The notes below the pieces were generated by a model, which was not told the origin of the DNA, ran no database searches, and saw nothing but the letters and a program-made list of their open reading frames with translations. A stretch of 64,000 nt of DNA, taken from NCBI GenBank assembly GCA_020636435.1, contig JACJXX010000001.1, positions 2,621,001 to 2,685,000 on the forward strand, given 5' to 3'. Both the position numbers and the translations under genes were made by a program. How positions within the stretch are numbered: the stretch's first letter is position 1; every line of letters begins with the position of its first letter. The stretch comes from Lewinellaceae bacterium. GTDB taxonomy: Bacteria > Bacteroidota > Bacteroidia > Chitinophagales > Saprospiraceae. This document shows, one piece after another, positions 41,911 through 50,336 of this stretch.

Positions 41911-43829
41911 ATCGGGTAGGAGGCGGCTCACGCCGCCGTCCCCCCACACCACCGGGCATACGCCTTACGTACCACGGCGGTTTCCACTAGCTTTTCCCGG
42001 TCAATTCTGTATACAAGGATCGCAGGCCCTTTTGGGCAAACCACTCGTTGTCCATCGCGAGCCTGACCGCCAGGCGGTTGGACATGTCCCACCATCCTTG
42101 AGATCTCATCGCGACATACCAGCTCTGAGGTTCTGGCATACCAAGGCCGTGTAGTAGTTTAAAGATGGTATATTTCCTACGGCATTGTTTGAGGCGATAA
42201 CACCTCAGCCTGCGGCGTAACCATCTATCTATTTCCTTAAGCTGGCTTAGCCATTTGTTGGCTAAGCGGAAATAGTTTGTCCAGCCGGTTGTGATCGCAT
42301 TTAGCTCTTTGATAACCTGGCTGAACTCTACTCCGCGGTTCCTTCGGCTGATCTGGCGTACTTTGTCTTTCAGGCGTTCCAGCGATTTATCCGCTACCCG
42401 GATATCTCCTTCTGGCAGTATCGTGTATCCCAAGAATTTCACCTCCGAGCAGTGCCTAACTCCGCTCTTGCTCCGGTTAACTTTCAACTTCAGCTTCTTT
42501 TCTATGAACTTGATCACAGAGGCCATTACTCGTTCGCCTGCTTTCTGGCTGCTCACATAAATGTTGCAGTCATCGGCATAGCGGCAGAATTTGTGGCCTC
42601 GTTTTTCCAGTTCCTTGTCTAATTCGTCTAATACGATATTGGATAGTAAGGGTGATAGCGGGCCGCCTTGTGGCGTGCCTGCTATACGTTGTTCTACTAA
42701 TCCTCCTTCCATTAGGCCTGCTTTCAGAAAAGCATTAATTAGGCGTAGAAGCCTTTTGTCTCCGATTCCTTTGCTCAAGCGTTGCATCAATCGGTCGTGG
42801 TTGATTTTGTCGAAAAATTTCTCCAGATCAATATCCACTACCCATTCTCTGCCTTCGCTGATGTATTGGGCTGCTTGTTGTACTGCCTGGTGGGCGCTGC
42901 GCCCAGGACGGAAGCCGAAACTGCTTTCACTAAAGTGGGGGTCGTAATATAGGGTTAGCACTTGATGCATTGATTGCTGTACCATCCGGTCTTTTGCCGT
43001 TGGTATGCCCAAGGTGCGTATCCCGCCGTTCGGCTTAGGTATTTCTACCTTCCTTACCGCACTGGTTTGGTAGCATTCTTCCAGTAGGCATTGCCGTAGC
43101 TGGTTAATGTTCTTTCCAAGCCAGCTCCTTAGTGTTGCAACCTCCATTTCGTCCACTCCCGCAGCGCCGCCATTGCGCCTTACTTGTTCGTACGCTCTTT
43201 TCAGGTTTCCATAATCTACGATTTGTTCCAGCACTTGTCCGGTTAAGGTTCGCTGTCTCTCCAATCCCGAAAGCAGTTCAACTACCTGCTCAGTTCCCTT
43301 TTCGGTTCCGCCGATGGGGGGCTGTGAAGGTGCCTTTGTGGCGGGGCTGAACAGGCTTAGCTGTTTGCCCTCCTGACTTTTCCGTTGCCCTCTGCTTTTA
43401 CGCATCTTTGAGGCTTGCCTTTGTTAATGAATTTGGGCCTTCCCACTGATTTGGCTGTGGTACTATGCCCGCTGCTGACTCCTTCACGCCTATTGTGCTT
43501 GGGTTGCCCCAAGCCCTATCCGGTTGCCCGGAACTCGTGAAGGCCTCCCGGGGTAAGTCAATCTGCTTTCCATCCGATGCGCCGGATTTACCCCTCTTTC
43601 TTCCGAATAGCTATTGGGATTCCCGGTTCATTGCCCGGTTGCCCAGAAAGACAGGCCTCATATCCGGTTTCTGTTCGTCACATCGAATGTTTGCCTCCGG
43701 CTTCCTTCAGATTCCACCTCGCGATGGACACCCTTGCCCTTGGCTATAAGATTCCGGCCATCACGGCTCTTTCAGGACTAAAAGCGCTTTCGCTTCGCAC
43801 CTGTTAGCGGATTGACATGCCCGGCACAC
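41911..43829 (-). mobile_element. Group II intron, copy B (1919 bp)
   Basis: Same length and ends as copy A. Its 5' end (GTGTG, minus strand) directly follows the T-run of a terminator hairpin (43830-43851), the site preference of group IIC introns; its 3' end abuts the 5' end of copy A. Differences from A noticed by eye: T at 42169 instead of C at 40250 and A at 43724 instead of G at 41805. Confidence 0.88.
41987..43405 (-). CDS. ltrA: Group II intron reverse transcriptase/maturase, copy B
   Basis: Same 472-residue protein as copy A except Thr in RKYTIFK (T at 42169). All catalytic motifs including YADD are intact. The near-identity of the two genes implies a recent duplication or a second retrohoming event. 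Confidence 0.95.
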   Translation of the reverse strand: MRKSRGQRKSQEGKQLSLFSPATKAPSQPPIGGTEKGTEQVVELLSGLERQRTLTGQVLEQIVDYGNLKRAYEQVRRNGGAAGVDEMEVATLRSWLGKNINQLRQCLLEECYQTSAVRKVEIPKPNGGIRTLGIPTAKDRMVQQSMHQVLTLYYDPHFSESSFGFRPGRSAHQAVQQAAQYISEGREWVVDIDLEKFFDKINHDRLMQRLSKGIGDKRLLRLINAFLKAGLMEGGLVEQRIAGTPQGGPLSPLLSNIVLDELDKELEKRGHKFCRYADDCNIYVSSQKAGERVMASVIKFIEKKLKLKVNRSKSGVRHCSEVKFLGYTILPEGDIRVADKSLERLKDKVRQISRRNRGVEFSQVIKELNAITTGWTNYFRLANKWLSQLKEIDRWLRRRLRCYRLKQCRRKYTIFKLLHGLGMPEPQSWYVAMRSQGWWDMSNRLAVRLAMDNEWFAQKGLRSLYTELTGKS

Positions 43830-43851
43830 AAAAATCGACCCGCTTCGCGGG
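43830..43851 (-). terminator. Terminator hairpin downstream of the FGE gene
   Basis: Minus strand: CCCGC, loop GAA, GCGGG, then TCGATTTTT, with the T-run touching the 5' base of intron copy B. It would end the FGE-fold gene transcript 33 bp after its stop. It is also the likely recognition site for intron insertion. Confidence 0.75.
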
Positions 43852-43883
43852 AAAAAAATGCAAAGAGTAAAAGGGTAAAAGAT

Positions 43884-44723
43884 CTAAAGGGATACTGTCC
43901 TGGCTAACCGGAACCCAATGACGCTGTCCCTGAGGTCAGGGAAGCCCCAGTCGCGGAAGGCGACGCGGCAGACGTCACCGCCGTCGAACCACGAGCCCCC
44001 CCGAACAAGCCGGGATTGGCCTCCTTCCGGCCCGTGCGGGTTTTCGGCCGGCCGGTGCGCAAAATTCTGATAGTACTTTTCATCGAACCAGTCCCAGCAC
44101 CACTCCCACACATTGCCGCTCATGTCGAATAGCCCCAACTCATTGGAATAGAGCAAGCCCACCTCCCTGGTTTCCTCGCCATTATTCTCATTATACCAAC
44201 CTACCTGCTTCAGCTTATCACTGCCCGCATAGCGGTAGCCTTCGCTTTGCGCCCCGCCCCGGGCGGCGTACTCCCACTCCGCTTCAGTAGGCAGGCGGTA
44301 GCCGTCGGCGGTTTGATCCCAGCATACTTCGCCCTTATTGGGCAGTTCCCAATTGCTGGCTCCGGTTTTACCGAACACCTGCTTCATTCCGGCATCAGCA
44401 TGATAGCAAGGCCGGAGCTGATCCTTTTCGCTCAGGCGGTTGCAGAACACCACAGCATCGTACCAGCTCACCCGCTCTACCGGGCGGCGCTCGCCTTTGA
44501 ACCCGGAAGGTTTTTTCCCCATCACCGCCTCCCACAGCTCCTGGATTACCGGGAAGCGGCCGAGGTAAAAGGAGGATATCTGCACCTCATGAGCCGGCTT
44601 TTCAAGTGTCCGGGCGTCCGGGTCGTTCTCGGGGCTGCCCATGCGGAATTGCCCCTCTTCGATGAGCAGTAAATCGAAGGACAGGCCGGAGGGCAGGGTT
44701 GGAGTGAGGAGTTGGGGATGCAT
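43884..44723 (-). CDS. FGE-sulfatase-fold protein, candidate DGR variable protein
   Basis: A 279-residue protein with no signal peptide, so cytosolic. It has the formylglycine-generating-enzyme/C-type-lectin fold: FDLLLIEEGQFRMGSPEND, PVERVSWYDAVVFCNRLS, YRLPTEAEWEYAARGG, GLFDMSGNVWEWCWDWFD and a C-terminus RLVRGGSWFDGGDVCRVAFR. Formylglycine catalytic cysteines are not evident, so it is more likely a binding scaffold. The last 34 residues have the layout of a DGR variable region (see 43920-43988). It sits between a ROCO-TIR gene upstream and, beyond the introns, avd and an RT fragment, all on the same strand. Confidence 0.85.
   Translation of the reverse strand: MHPQLLTPTLPSGLSFDLLLIEEGQFRMGSPENDPDARTLEKPAHEVQISSFYLGRFPVIQELWEAVMGKKPSGFKGERRPVERVSWYDAVVFCNRLSEKDQLRPCYHADAGMKQVFGKTGASNWELPNKGEVCWDQTADGYRLPTEAEWEYAARGGAQSEGYRYAGSDKLKQVGWYNENNGEETREVGLLYSNELGLFDMSGNVWEWCWDWFDEKYYQNFAHRPAENPHGPEGGQSRLVRGGSWFDGGDVCRVAFRDWGFPDLRDSVIGFRLARTVSL
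43920..43988 (-). other. Candidate variable region (VR) of a diversity-generating retroelement
   Basis: Codons 246-268 read x6-C-R-x-A-x-R-x-W-x-x-P-D-x-R-x-x-x, followed by IGFR. The constant residues match canonical VR anchors. All fifteen x positions use NNY codons (TTC GAC GGC GGT GAC GTC, then GTC, TTC, GAC, GGC TTC, CTC, GAC AGC GTC), the outcome expected from AAC/AAT template codons mutated only at adenines. No template repeat remains in the window. Confidence 0.6.
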
Positions 44724-44746
44724 GATGTTGGTTTAAATAACGTTCG

Positions 44747-44836
44747 AAAAATAATTTCGTCATTTGCCCTTGCAGGAACCCCTCTAACTCCCCTTAAAAG
44801 GGGCGGACTCCCACCCGCAATGACGAAATTATTTTT
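44747..44836. repeat. 90-bp cassette with 18-bp perfect inverted ends
   Basis: AAAAATAATTTCGTCATT (44747-44764) pairs exactly with AATGACGAAATTATTTTT (44819-44836); an inner CCCCTTAAAAGGGG hairpin lies between. It fills the gap between the ROCO and FGE genes and resembles the cassette at 29330-29438. Confidence 0.65.
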
Positions 44837-44845
44837 TAATTGATG

Positions 44846-47323
44846 CTAAATGATCTTTTTTATTCCTTCCACCACCTGCATCCAGGCTTCGCTCTGCTGC
44901 GCTTGGGGCCAGGAAGCCATCGGCTTTCCTTTCAGGGGCAGGGCGTTAAGGGCTTTCAGCTCTTCCATTTCCTTCCAATCACAATGATCCAGGATGACGG
45001 GAACGACCTTGGTTTCGCCGCGGCGGCCGCGCAACAGGGCGGTTTTCATTTCCACCTCCCAGATGTAATCGGTGGCCAGGGCATTGCTGCTCAGCAGCAG
45101 CAGGATGATATCGGCCTTAGCCAGTTCGGCTTTTATGGTGTCATCCCATTGTTCGCCGGGCTGCAGGTGGCTATCGTCCCAGGGCAGTAGCTTGCCGGTG
45201 CGCTTCAGGATGGACAGGTGTTTCAACAGTGCCTCCAGATAGGGGCGGTCGTGGCGGGAATAGGAGAAAAACACTTTCTTCGGCCCGCTCTGGCCAGCCG
45301 GCCTAACCCGATGCGCCAAACCCTCCGCCGGGAACACTTCGCCGAGCAGTTCCCGGACGCTGACATCTTTGCGGCTCTGCCGGCAGCGCTCGGTTTCGAT
45401 GCCGTCGGCCTTGAGTTCTTCGAGGTAGCTGCGTTCGATGAAGTAGGGGCTGTCCGAATCGCGGCAGGCGGGGCAGCAGCAGGGAATTTTTTCTACGTAG
45501 CGCAAATTGAGGAAGGAGCGCCGGTGGATGCCTTCCAGTTCTTCCCGGATGTCGCGCAGGACAAAGCGGCGGCTCTCCGGCGAAGCGCCGCCCACCTCTA
45601 TCTTGATCAGCTTCAGGCCGGTGGCGGCGTCTTCCGATTCCTGCACCAGGGCGCGGCAGCCGTCTTTTTTCAGCACCATGCCTTTTTCCCAGACCACTTT
45701 GCGCCCCTTCTCTGTTTCCAGGTGCTCGTGCAGGCGCACGATCAGGCGGCCGGCGATGCCTTTGGGCATAAAGGGGTACTGGTAGGTGTAGCGGAGCAGA
45801 GCGCCCTTGGGTGGCCAGGCAAAGGCCGGCTGGAAGGCGGGCAGCAGTTGCGGGGCAATGTAGATGGTCCGCTGGCCTTCCTCCGCCCGGAAGCACACCT
45901 CAAAGTTGTCTTTCAGCATCAGGTTGAGCAGGTGGCCCTGCTCGAAGGGGGTGTAGCCGCTCCTGGCCCACACCTTTTGCAGCAGGCGCTGGCCGAAACG
46001 GCCCTGGTTTTCTTCCACTTCCTTATGGCGCAGGATTTCGTAGACGGCATTGACTGCCCAATCCGGGCTGAGCACGAGGAAGTCGCGCAGGGATAGGTCC
46101 TCGTGGAAGTGCAGCAGCACGCCCAGGTCGTGCAGCAATTGGCTCAGGGCTGTCATCTGCTGCTCGTCGCCCTCGGGTATGCCGTGGCGCATGCAGATCT
46201 CCCGGAAGCGGTTGAAGTCGATGTAGTTTTCCGTTTCCCGCAGCTCGTAGAGTTCCCGCCGCACGGCGTCCCAGTAGGCGGGGATTTTCAGCGGCAGGTG
46301 GGGCAGTTTGGCAAGGATGGCCTGTATGTCCTCGGGCAGGGCCTTCAGGCGGCCGTCTTTTACCGCAAAATCGACCTCCCGCTTGATGAGGGACAGGCGG
46401 GGGAAGTCCTTTTTGGCTTCTTTGGGGTCGTAGGGCATCCGGGCGATGGGGTTGCCGCGTTCGTTGAGCACCACCAGCACGGGCAAAGGCTCCTTTTGTT
46501 TGGCGTCAACGCCCAGCAGGTTGATCATTTTGAGCCAGTAGGGGAAGTTGGACGTTTCGCTTCGGCCGTCGGCCAGCAGCACATAAAGGGAGCGCCGGGT
46601 GAGGAAGAACTGGTGAGTCATATACTGAATCTCCTGGCCACCGAAGTCCCATAGGTTGGCCAGAAAGGGCGTTCCTGGAAAATCAGGGTGATCGAAGGCC
46701 CAGCCTTCTTTTATTTCGATGCCCACTGTGCTGGCCTGCGTTTTGTCCGGCACCGGGTGGTTGGGGTCTTGCAGGATGTTCCACAAGGTGGTCTTTCCAG
46801 TATGGCCTTCCCCTACGATGAGCATTTTCACCTCGTACACCTGTCGTTCGCCCTGGGCGGCCAGTTGCTGCAGGTAGCGCAGGGTAGCCCGCCGCCCTTG
46901 TTTCATGATCTCCTCCGGTGGATCATGGAGCGGGTTGTCTTCCAGGTTGAGGTCGTACAGCCGGCCGAAGCCCGCCGGCAGGGAGAAGGATTCGAGCTGG
47001 TTGCCGCTCAGGTCGAGCCGCTCCAGGGCGGCCATGCCCCTGGATAATTCGAAGCGGCTGATTTGATTGTCGCTCAAGTTGAGTGCGCGGATTCGGCCAG
47101 CCTGGAAATCAGGAAGGCCGAGGATGCCCTGCCACTGCTCATCGCTCATGCCGGCATTGGACAGGTTCAGCCCAATGAGGGTTTCGCCTTCCATCTGGTA
47201 TTTGGGCATGCCTTGCTTGTAGGCCATCAGCGCCCCGAGGGGGTCGTTGACGCGCACGGGGGCGGGGTGGAGGAGGACGCCTCCCAGCAGGGTTTCTATT
47301 TCGGTGATGAGCGCTGGTTTCAT
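44846..47323 (-). CDS. LRR-Roc-COR-TIR (ROCO) protein
   Basis: An 825-residue cytosolic multidomain protein. Residues ~45-135 are leucine-rich repeats (IRALNLSDNQISRFELS, LERLDLSGNQLESFSLP, LYDLNLEDNPL). Roc GTPase: P-loop GEGHTGKTTL at 171-180, WDFGGQE at ~225-231, VVLNERG. COR domain to ~560, then a Cys-rich patch (IPCCCPACRD). The C-terminal ~144 residues are TIR: KKVFFSYSRHDRPYLEAL, LPWDDSHLQPGEQW, and DYIWEVEM with the candidate catalytic Glu. TIR domains of this kind cleave NAD+ in bacterial immunity, so an NLR-like sensor-effector role is inferred. It is 120 bp upstream of the FGE gene in the same direction. Confidence 0.93.
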   Translation of the reverse strand: MKPALITEIETLLGGVLLHPAPVRVNDPLGALMAYKQGMPKYQMEGETLIGLNLSNAGMSDEQWQGILGLPDFQAGRIRALNLSDNQISRFELSRGMAALERLDLSGNQLESFSLPAGFGRLYDLNLEDNPLHDPPEEIMKQGRRATLRYLQQLAAQGERQVYEVKMLIVGEGHTGKTTLWNILQDPNHPVPDKTQASTVGIEIKEGWAFDHPDFPGTPFLANLWDFGGQEIQYMTHQFFLTRRSLYVLLADGRSETSNFPYWLKMINLLGVDAKQKEPLPVLVVLNERGNPIARMPYDPKEAKKDFPRLSLIKREVDFAVKDGRLKALPEDIQAILAKLPHLPLKIPAYWDAVRRELYELRETENYIDFNRFREICMRHGIPEGDEQQMTALSQLLHDLGVLLHFHEDLSLRDFLVLSPDWAVNAVYEILRHKEVEENQGRFGQRLLQKVWARSGYTPFEQGHLLNLMLKDNFEVCFRAEEGQRTIYIAPQLLPAFQPAFAWPPKGALLRYTYQYPFMPKGIAGRLIVRLHEHLETEKGRKVVWEKGMVLKKDGCRALVQESEDAATGLKLIKIEVGGASPESRRFVLRDIREELEGIHRRSFLNLRYVEKIPCCCPACRDSDSPYFIERSYLEELKADGIETERCRQSRKDVSVRELLGEVFPAEGLAHRVRPAGQSGPKKVFFSYSRHDRPYLEALLKHLSILKRTGKLLPWDDSHLQPGEQWDDTIKAELAKADIILLLLSSNALATDYIWEVEMKTALLRGRRGETKVVPVILDHCDWKEMEELKALNALPLKGKPMASWPQAQQSEAWMQVVEGIKKII

Positions 47324-47372
47324 GGGCGCTTTCCTGGTGTTTTTTGAACCGGCCTTTAATATAGGGTAAAAT

Positions 47373-47546
47373 ATGCAATTCGCAGCAGCAGGGAATAAAA
47401 TGAAAAGTTATATCGAAGAAATGGAATTCTTTGTTAATAAAATTAAGGAAACAGAGGAAGAAGTTACTCGCAAATGCGGCGAATTGTTTGATCATTACAT
47501 TAAAATACTCCAGGGATTTGGGGCCGATAAGAATCCTACGCTATGA
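47373..47546 (+). CDS. Small acidic helical protein (57 aa), tentative
   Basis: ATG 47373 encodes MQFAAAGNKMKSYIEEMEFF and continues VNKIKETEEEVTRKCGELFD to TGA 47544-47546. A second start at MKSYIEE gives 48 residues. The pattern is amphipathic and AT-richer than its surroundings. It lies divergently 50 bp from the ROCO gene, so it could be a small partner or a chance ORF. Confidence 0.35.
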   Translation: MQFAAAGNKMKSYIEEMEFFVNKIKETEEEVTRKCGELFDHYIKILQGFGADKNPTL

Positions 47547-47564
47547 GCAAAAGCACAACCGCGC

Positions 47565-47777
47565 GGGCGCGATGCTATTTTGTACCCCCCCGGAGTTTTC
47601 GATATAAAAACGCCTGAAAATCTCCCCTTGATATACGGTTACATGGTTACCTGGCTCCATTGATTGGCCGAAGGCTCCCTAATAGTGAGGCAAGGGAGCC
47701 ATGAAACCGTGTAGCCATGAATTTTTGGGGCATTTACCCTAACGTTACGCAAAAGGGCACAATTTAGCATCGCGCCC
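47565..47777. repeat. 213-bp cassette with 19-bp inverted ends
   Basis: GGGCGCGATGCTATTTTGT (47565-47583) pairs with ACAATTTAGCATCGCGCCC (47759-47777), one mismatch. Inner arms GGTTACCTGGCTCC and GGAGCCATGAAACC extend the palindrome. It occupies the gap 47547-47866 together with the array that follows; no gene seen. Confidence 0.6.
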
Positions 47778-47796
47778 CAACCGCGCCCCTTTTACC

Positions 47797-47860
47797 TTTT
47801 TCGGTTTTTCGGTTTTCCGGTTTTCCGGTTTTGCGGTTTTGCGGTTTTGCGGTTTTGCGG
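47797..47860. repeat. GGTTTTCCG/GGTTTTGCG 9-bp tandem array
   Basis: Seven to eight 9-bp units directly after the 3' end of the following minus-strand gene, similar in style to the other short arrays of the window. Confidence 0.9.
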
Positions 47861-47866
47861 CTCCCC

Positions 47867-49636
47867 CTAATTCCCATCCCTCGCGCTCGGCGGCTTGCGC
47901 CCCGGCTTATCCTTCCGCGAAGGCCGCTTCCCGGGTTCCTGCGGTTGCTCCCCTTCCGGCTGCTCTTCCAGCTGCTCTTCCGGAGCAGCCGGCGGCGCTT
48001 TGGCCAATTGCCGCAACTCCACAAAGTTGATCACCGCCTCCAAATCCCAGTTGGAGCGGAGCTGCTCCAGGGGGCGGAGGTAGATGGGTTCGGGCTGGCG
48101 CATATCGTCATAGCTGCCGGTATCCCAGCGGCCGTCGCCGTTCCAGTCTTCGATGAGGCGGACGGTGTAGGCGCCGGAGGGCAAGGCGCGGAAAGTGCGC
48201 TGGAAGGTGGAATCGCCCTGAATGGTAAAGGAAGAGATCACCTCCTCGTTTTTGGACAATAATTCGACGTAGTAGCTGCTGTCGGCCGAGAGGCTGTCGA
48301 ACTGCAGGGTGAGGTTGCCGTAGCTCTTCAGCAGGTCTACCTGGATGGGCAGGATGAGGGTATCGTTCTGCTGGCCGTAGAGGCTGGTTAGGGCGCCGGG
48401 CATCAGTTCCAGCTCGTAGGGCAGGCCCTCCTTCCAGGAGTGGGCGATGAACAGCTGGCGCCGGCCGTTGGTGTCGAGGCTGTACCGGGGCTGCACTTCC
48501 AGGCGCAGGGTGTCTTCGTAGAGGCGCATCAGGCTGGTGTCTAAGGCGGTAATGGGGTGGTTGAAGACAAGGGTTGCATCTTTGGTGGGATTCAGCCGGA
48601 GGGCGCCTTTGGAGGAGCGGGCCAGTTGCAGTTTGGCTTTGTTCAGGAATTCCTGGCGGCTGCGGGCGCGCACCTTTACCGTGTCGATGAGGATGGTGTC
48701 CTTTTGCAGGTAGATGTTCCAGGAAGTGTCTTTCGGCAGGTCGTACCAGATTTTGGTGGTGTCGGGGTTTCGTTCAATGATCACTTGCTGCCCCACGTCT
48801 TTGTAGGCAATGTCCAGCCCTTCCGGCGGCTTGCTGAAGTTGAGGCGCACCAGGCCGTAGCGGCTGCCGTCGTCGCCCATCAGCCGCAGGGGCTGCTCTT
48901 CGATGAAGAGCTTGACCCGGACGGTGGGTTGCAGGCTGTCGTTCACCACCAGGAAGGTATCCGGGAAGCCGATGGGTTCCTGCGCCTGGTCGAAGAGGTA
49001 GTTGCGGTTGGCGTCCAGCAGGGCGAAGCCTTTGAACCGGCCGGCTTTTACGTTTTCGATGCGAAATTGCCCCTGCTTATCGGTCCGGGCAAAGTAGAAG
49101 GGGCGTTCGGTGCGCACCACGGTGTCTTCCAGGTTTTCGTAGAGCATGAAGAGCACGCCCTCCACAGGCTCGCCCTTTTGGGCATCCACGATATTTCCGG
49201 AGACGGAGAGGGAGTCGATGAAGTCGCCCGTAGAAAAAACGAAGCGCAGGTTCTGGGTAGGGTTGCGCTCGGTGATGTCGCGCACCGCTTCGCCGAAGTT
49301 GATGGTATAGGTGGCTTCGGGGCGCAGCACTTCTTTCTCATCGAAATCGAAGCGCAGCGTCTTCCGCTTGAGGGTGATCTCAAACGGATACTCCAGCGGC
49401 GGAGAGACGACCACCTGGTTGAAGACGTCCTGTATTTCGAACCACTCGTCGAAGGTGAGTTCGATGCGCTGGGGCTCAAAACGGGTCTGCAGGTTGGGCG
49501 TCGATTCTTCCGGGATCAACTGGGGCGGCTGTTGGTCCTTGAGGCCGCCTTCCGGAGCAATGGGGTTGGCGCAGAAAGTGAGCGCGAGGGCGAGGAGGAG
49601 GAGGAGCCAGTATGGAGTGCGGATTGTTTGGGACAT
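47867..49636 (-). CDS. Ig-like (SbsA/Big_5) domain lipoprotein
   Basis: About 589 residues from ATG 49636 (MSQTIRTPYWLLLLLALALT), which gives a signal peptide ending in a lipobox-like LTFC; the frame is open 25 codons further up. Residues ~35-140 match the N-terminal Big_5 Ig-like domain (PQRIELTFDEWFEIQDVFNQ, EATYTINFGEAVRDITERNP). A carboxypeptidase-regulatory-like middle (GNIVDAQKGEPVEGVLF) and further beta domains follow, with a Pro/Lys-rich tail. It is a common Bacteroidota surface lipoprotein of unknown function. Confidence 0.85.
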   Translation of the reverse strand: MSQTIRTPYWLLLLLALALTFCANPIAPEGGLKDQQPPQLIPEESTPNLQTRFEPQRIELTFDEWFEIQDVFNQVVVSPPLEYPFEITLKRKTLRFDFDEKEVLRPEATYTINFGEAVRDITERNPTQNLRFVFSTGDFIDSLSVSGNIVDAQKGEPVEGVLFMLYENLEDTVVRTERPFYFARTDKQGQFRIENVKAGRFKGFALLDANRNYLFDQAQEPIGFPDTFLVVNDSLQPTVRVKLFIEEQPLRLMGDDGSRYGLVRLNFSKPPEGLDIAYKDVGQQVIIERNPDTTKIWYDLPKDTSWNIYLQKDTILIDTVKVRARSRQEFLNKAKLQLARSSKGALRLNPTKDATLVFNHPITALDTSLMRLYEDTLRLEVQPRYSLDTNGRRQLFIAHSWKEGLPYELELMPGALTSLYGQQNDTLILPIQVDLLKSYGNLTLQFDSLSADSSYYVELLSKNEEVISSFTIQGDSTFQRTFRALPSGAYTVRLIEDWNGDGRWDTGSYDDMRQPEPIYLRPLEQLRSNWDLEAVINFVELRQLAKAPPAAPEEQLEEQPEGEQPQEPGKRPSRKDKPGRKPPSARDGN

Positions 49637-49802
49637 AAGGAGGGCAGGAAGTGGTTCTTTCCTTACTTTTTTAAAGGTGGACATTATGGCAATTCCATTC
49701 ATCATTTCCACCCCCCGGCCCCCGCCAGCGGGGGAGATTGTGCTCCAAATTGGCAGTCATCATTTTGCAATCCCTCCTCCCTCAGAGGGGGCTGGGGGGG
49801 GG

Positions 49803-50252
49803 CTATTCCACATCCTTCACCTTCTCCGCCCCCTGCAGGGCATAGATCAGGCGGTTGATGTCGTCGGAGTTGAGTTCCAGCTTGCCGCGGATGGTGATCG
49901 CCTCGGCCGTGTATTCGATGGCTTTGTCGGCGAACACTTCCATGACCGTCTCCGGGCCGGCGCCGCCGCAGAAGAAACACATATTATAGGGATAGGCCGA
50001 AAAGATGAACTCCTTGTGGCCTTTGTAGCCTTCCACCGGGATGATGTAGCCCCGGATCGTCACTTCCTTGCCTTCCAGGGCTTTCACCTCTTCGCTGAAA
50101 ACGGGGACGTCCACCTTGAAGCCCATCATTTCGTTGTACTCCTTCTTGAAGGTGATCTTCGAAAGGGTTTTCCACACTTTGTCCTGGGCCTGGGCGGGCT
50201 GCAGGGCGGCGAAACCGAGGAGGGCTGCTATAACAAAAATCGCGTTTTTCAT
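49803..50252 (-). CDS. Secreted DUF3299-like protein
   Basis: A 149-residue protein from ATG 50252 (MKNAIFVIAALLGFAALQPAQA), giving a clean signal peptide. The core has ALEGKEVTIRGYIIPVEGYK, FSAYPYNMCFFCGGAGPETV and a final DINRLIYALQGAEKV, matching DUF3299-type OB-fold proteins with a C-x-x-C pair. The family is periplasmic, tentatively metal- or copper-related in some members. The gap upstream of it and the GC-rich hairpin after it (49712-49802) carry no gene. Confidence 0.75.
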   Translation of the reverse strand: MKNAIFVIAALLGFAALQPAQAQDKVWKTLSKITFKKEYNEMMGFKVDVPVFSEEVKALEGKEVTIRGYIIPVEGYKGHKEFIFSAYPYNMCFFCGGAGPETVMEVFADKAIEYTAEAITIRGKLELNSDDINRLIYALQGAEKVKDVE

Positions 50253-50336
50253 ATTTGCTTGAAGGTTTAAATGTCGTTTGTTCTTTTTGCTCACAAAGGT
50301 AACGATATGAAAGGGAAAAAGTATTTTAAGGGGATG

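Noticed and set aside
43884..44723. Functional formylglycine-generating enzyme for sulfatase maturation
   Set aside because: No sulfatase gene nearby, catalytic cysteines not evident, and no export signal; the fold fits a binding protein better.
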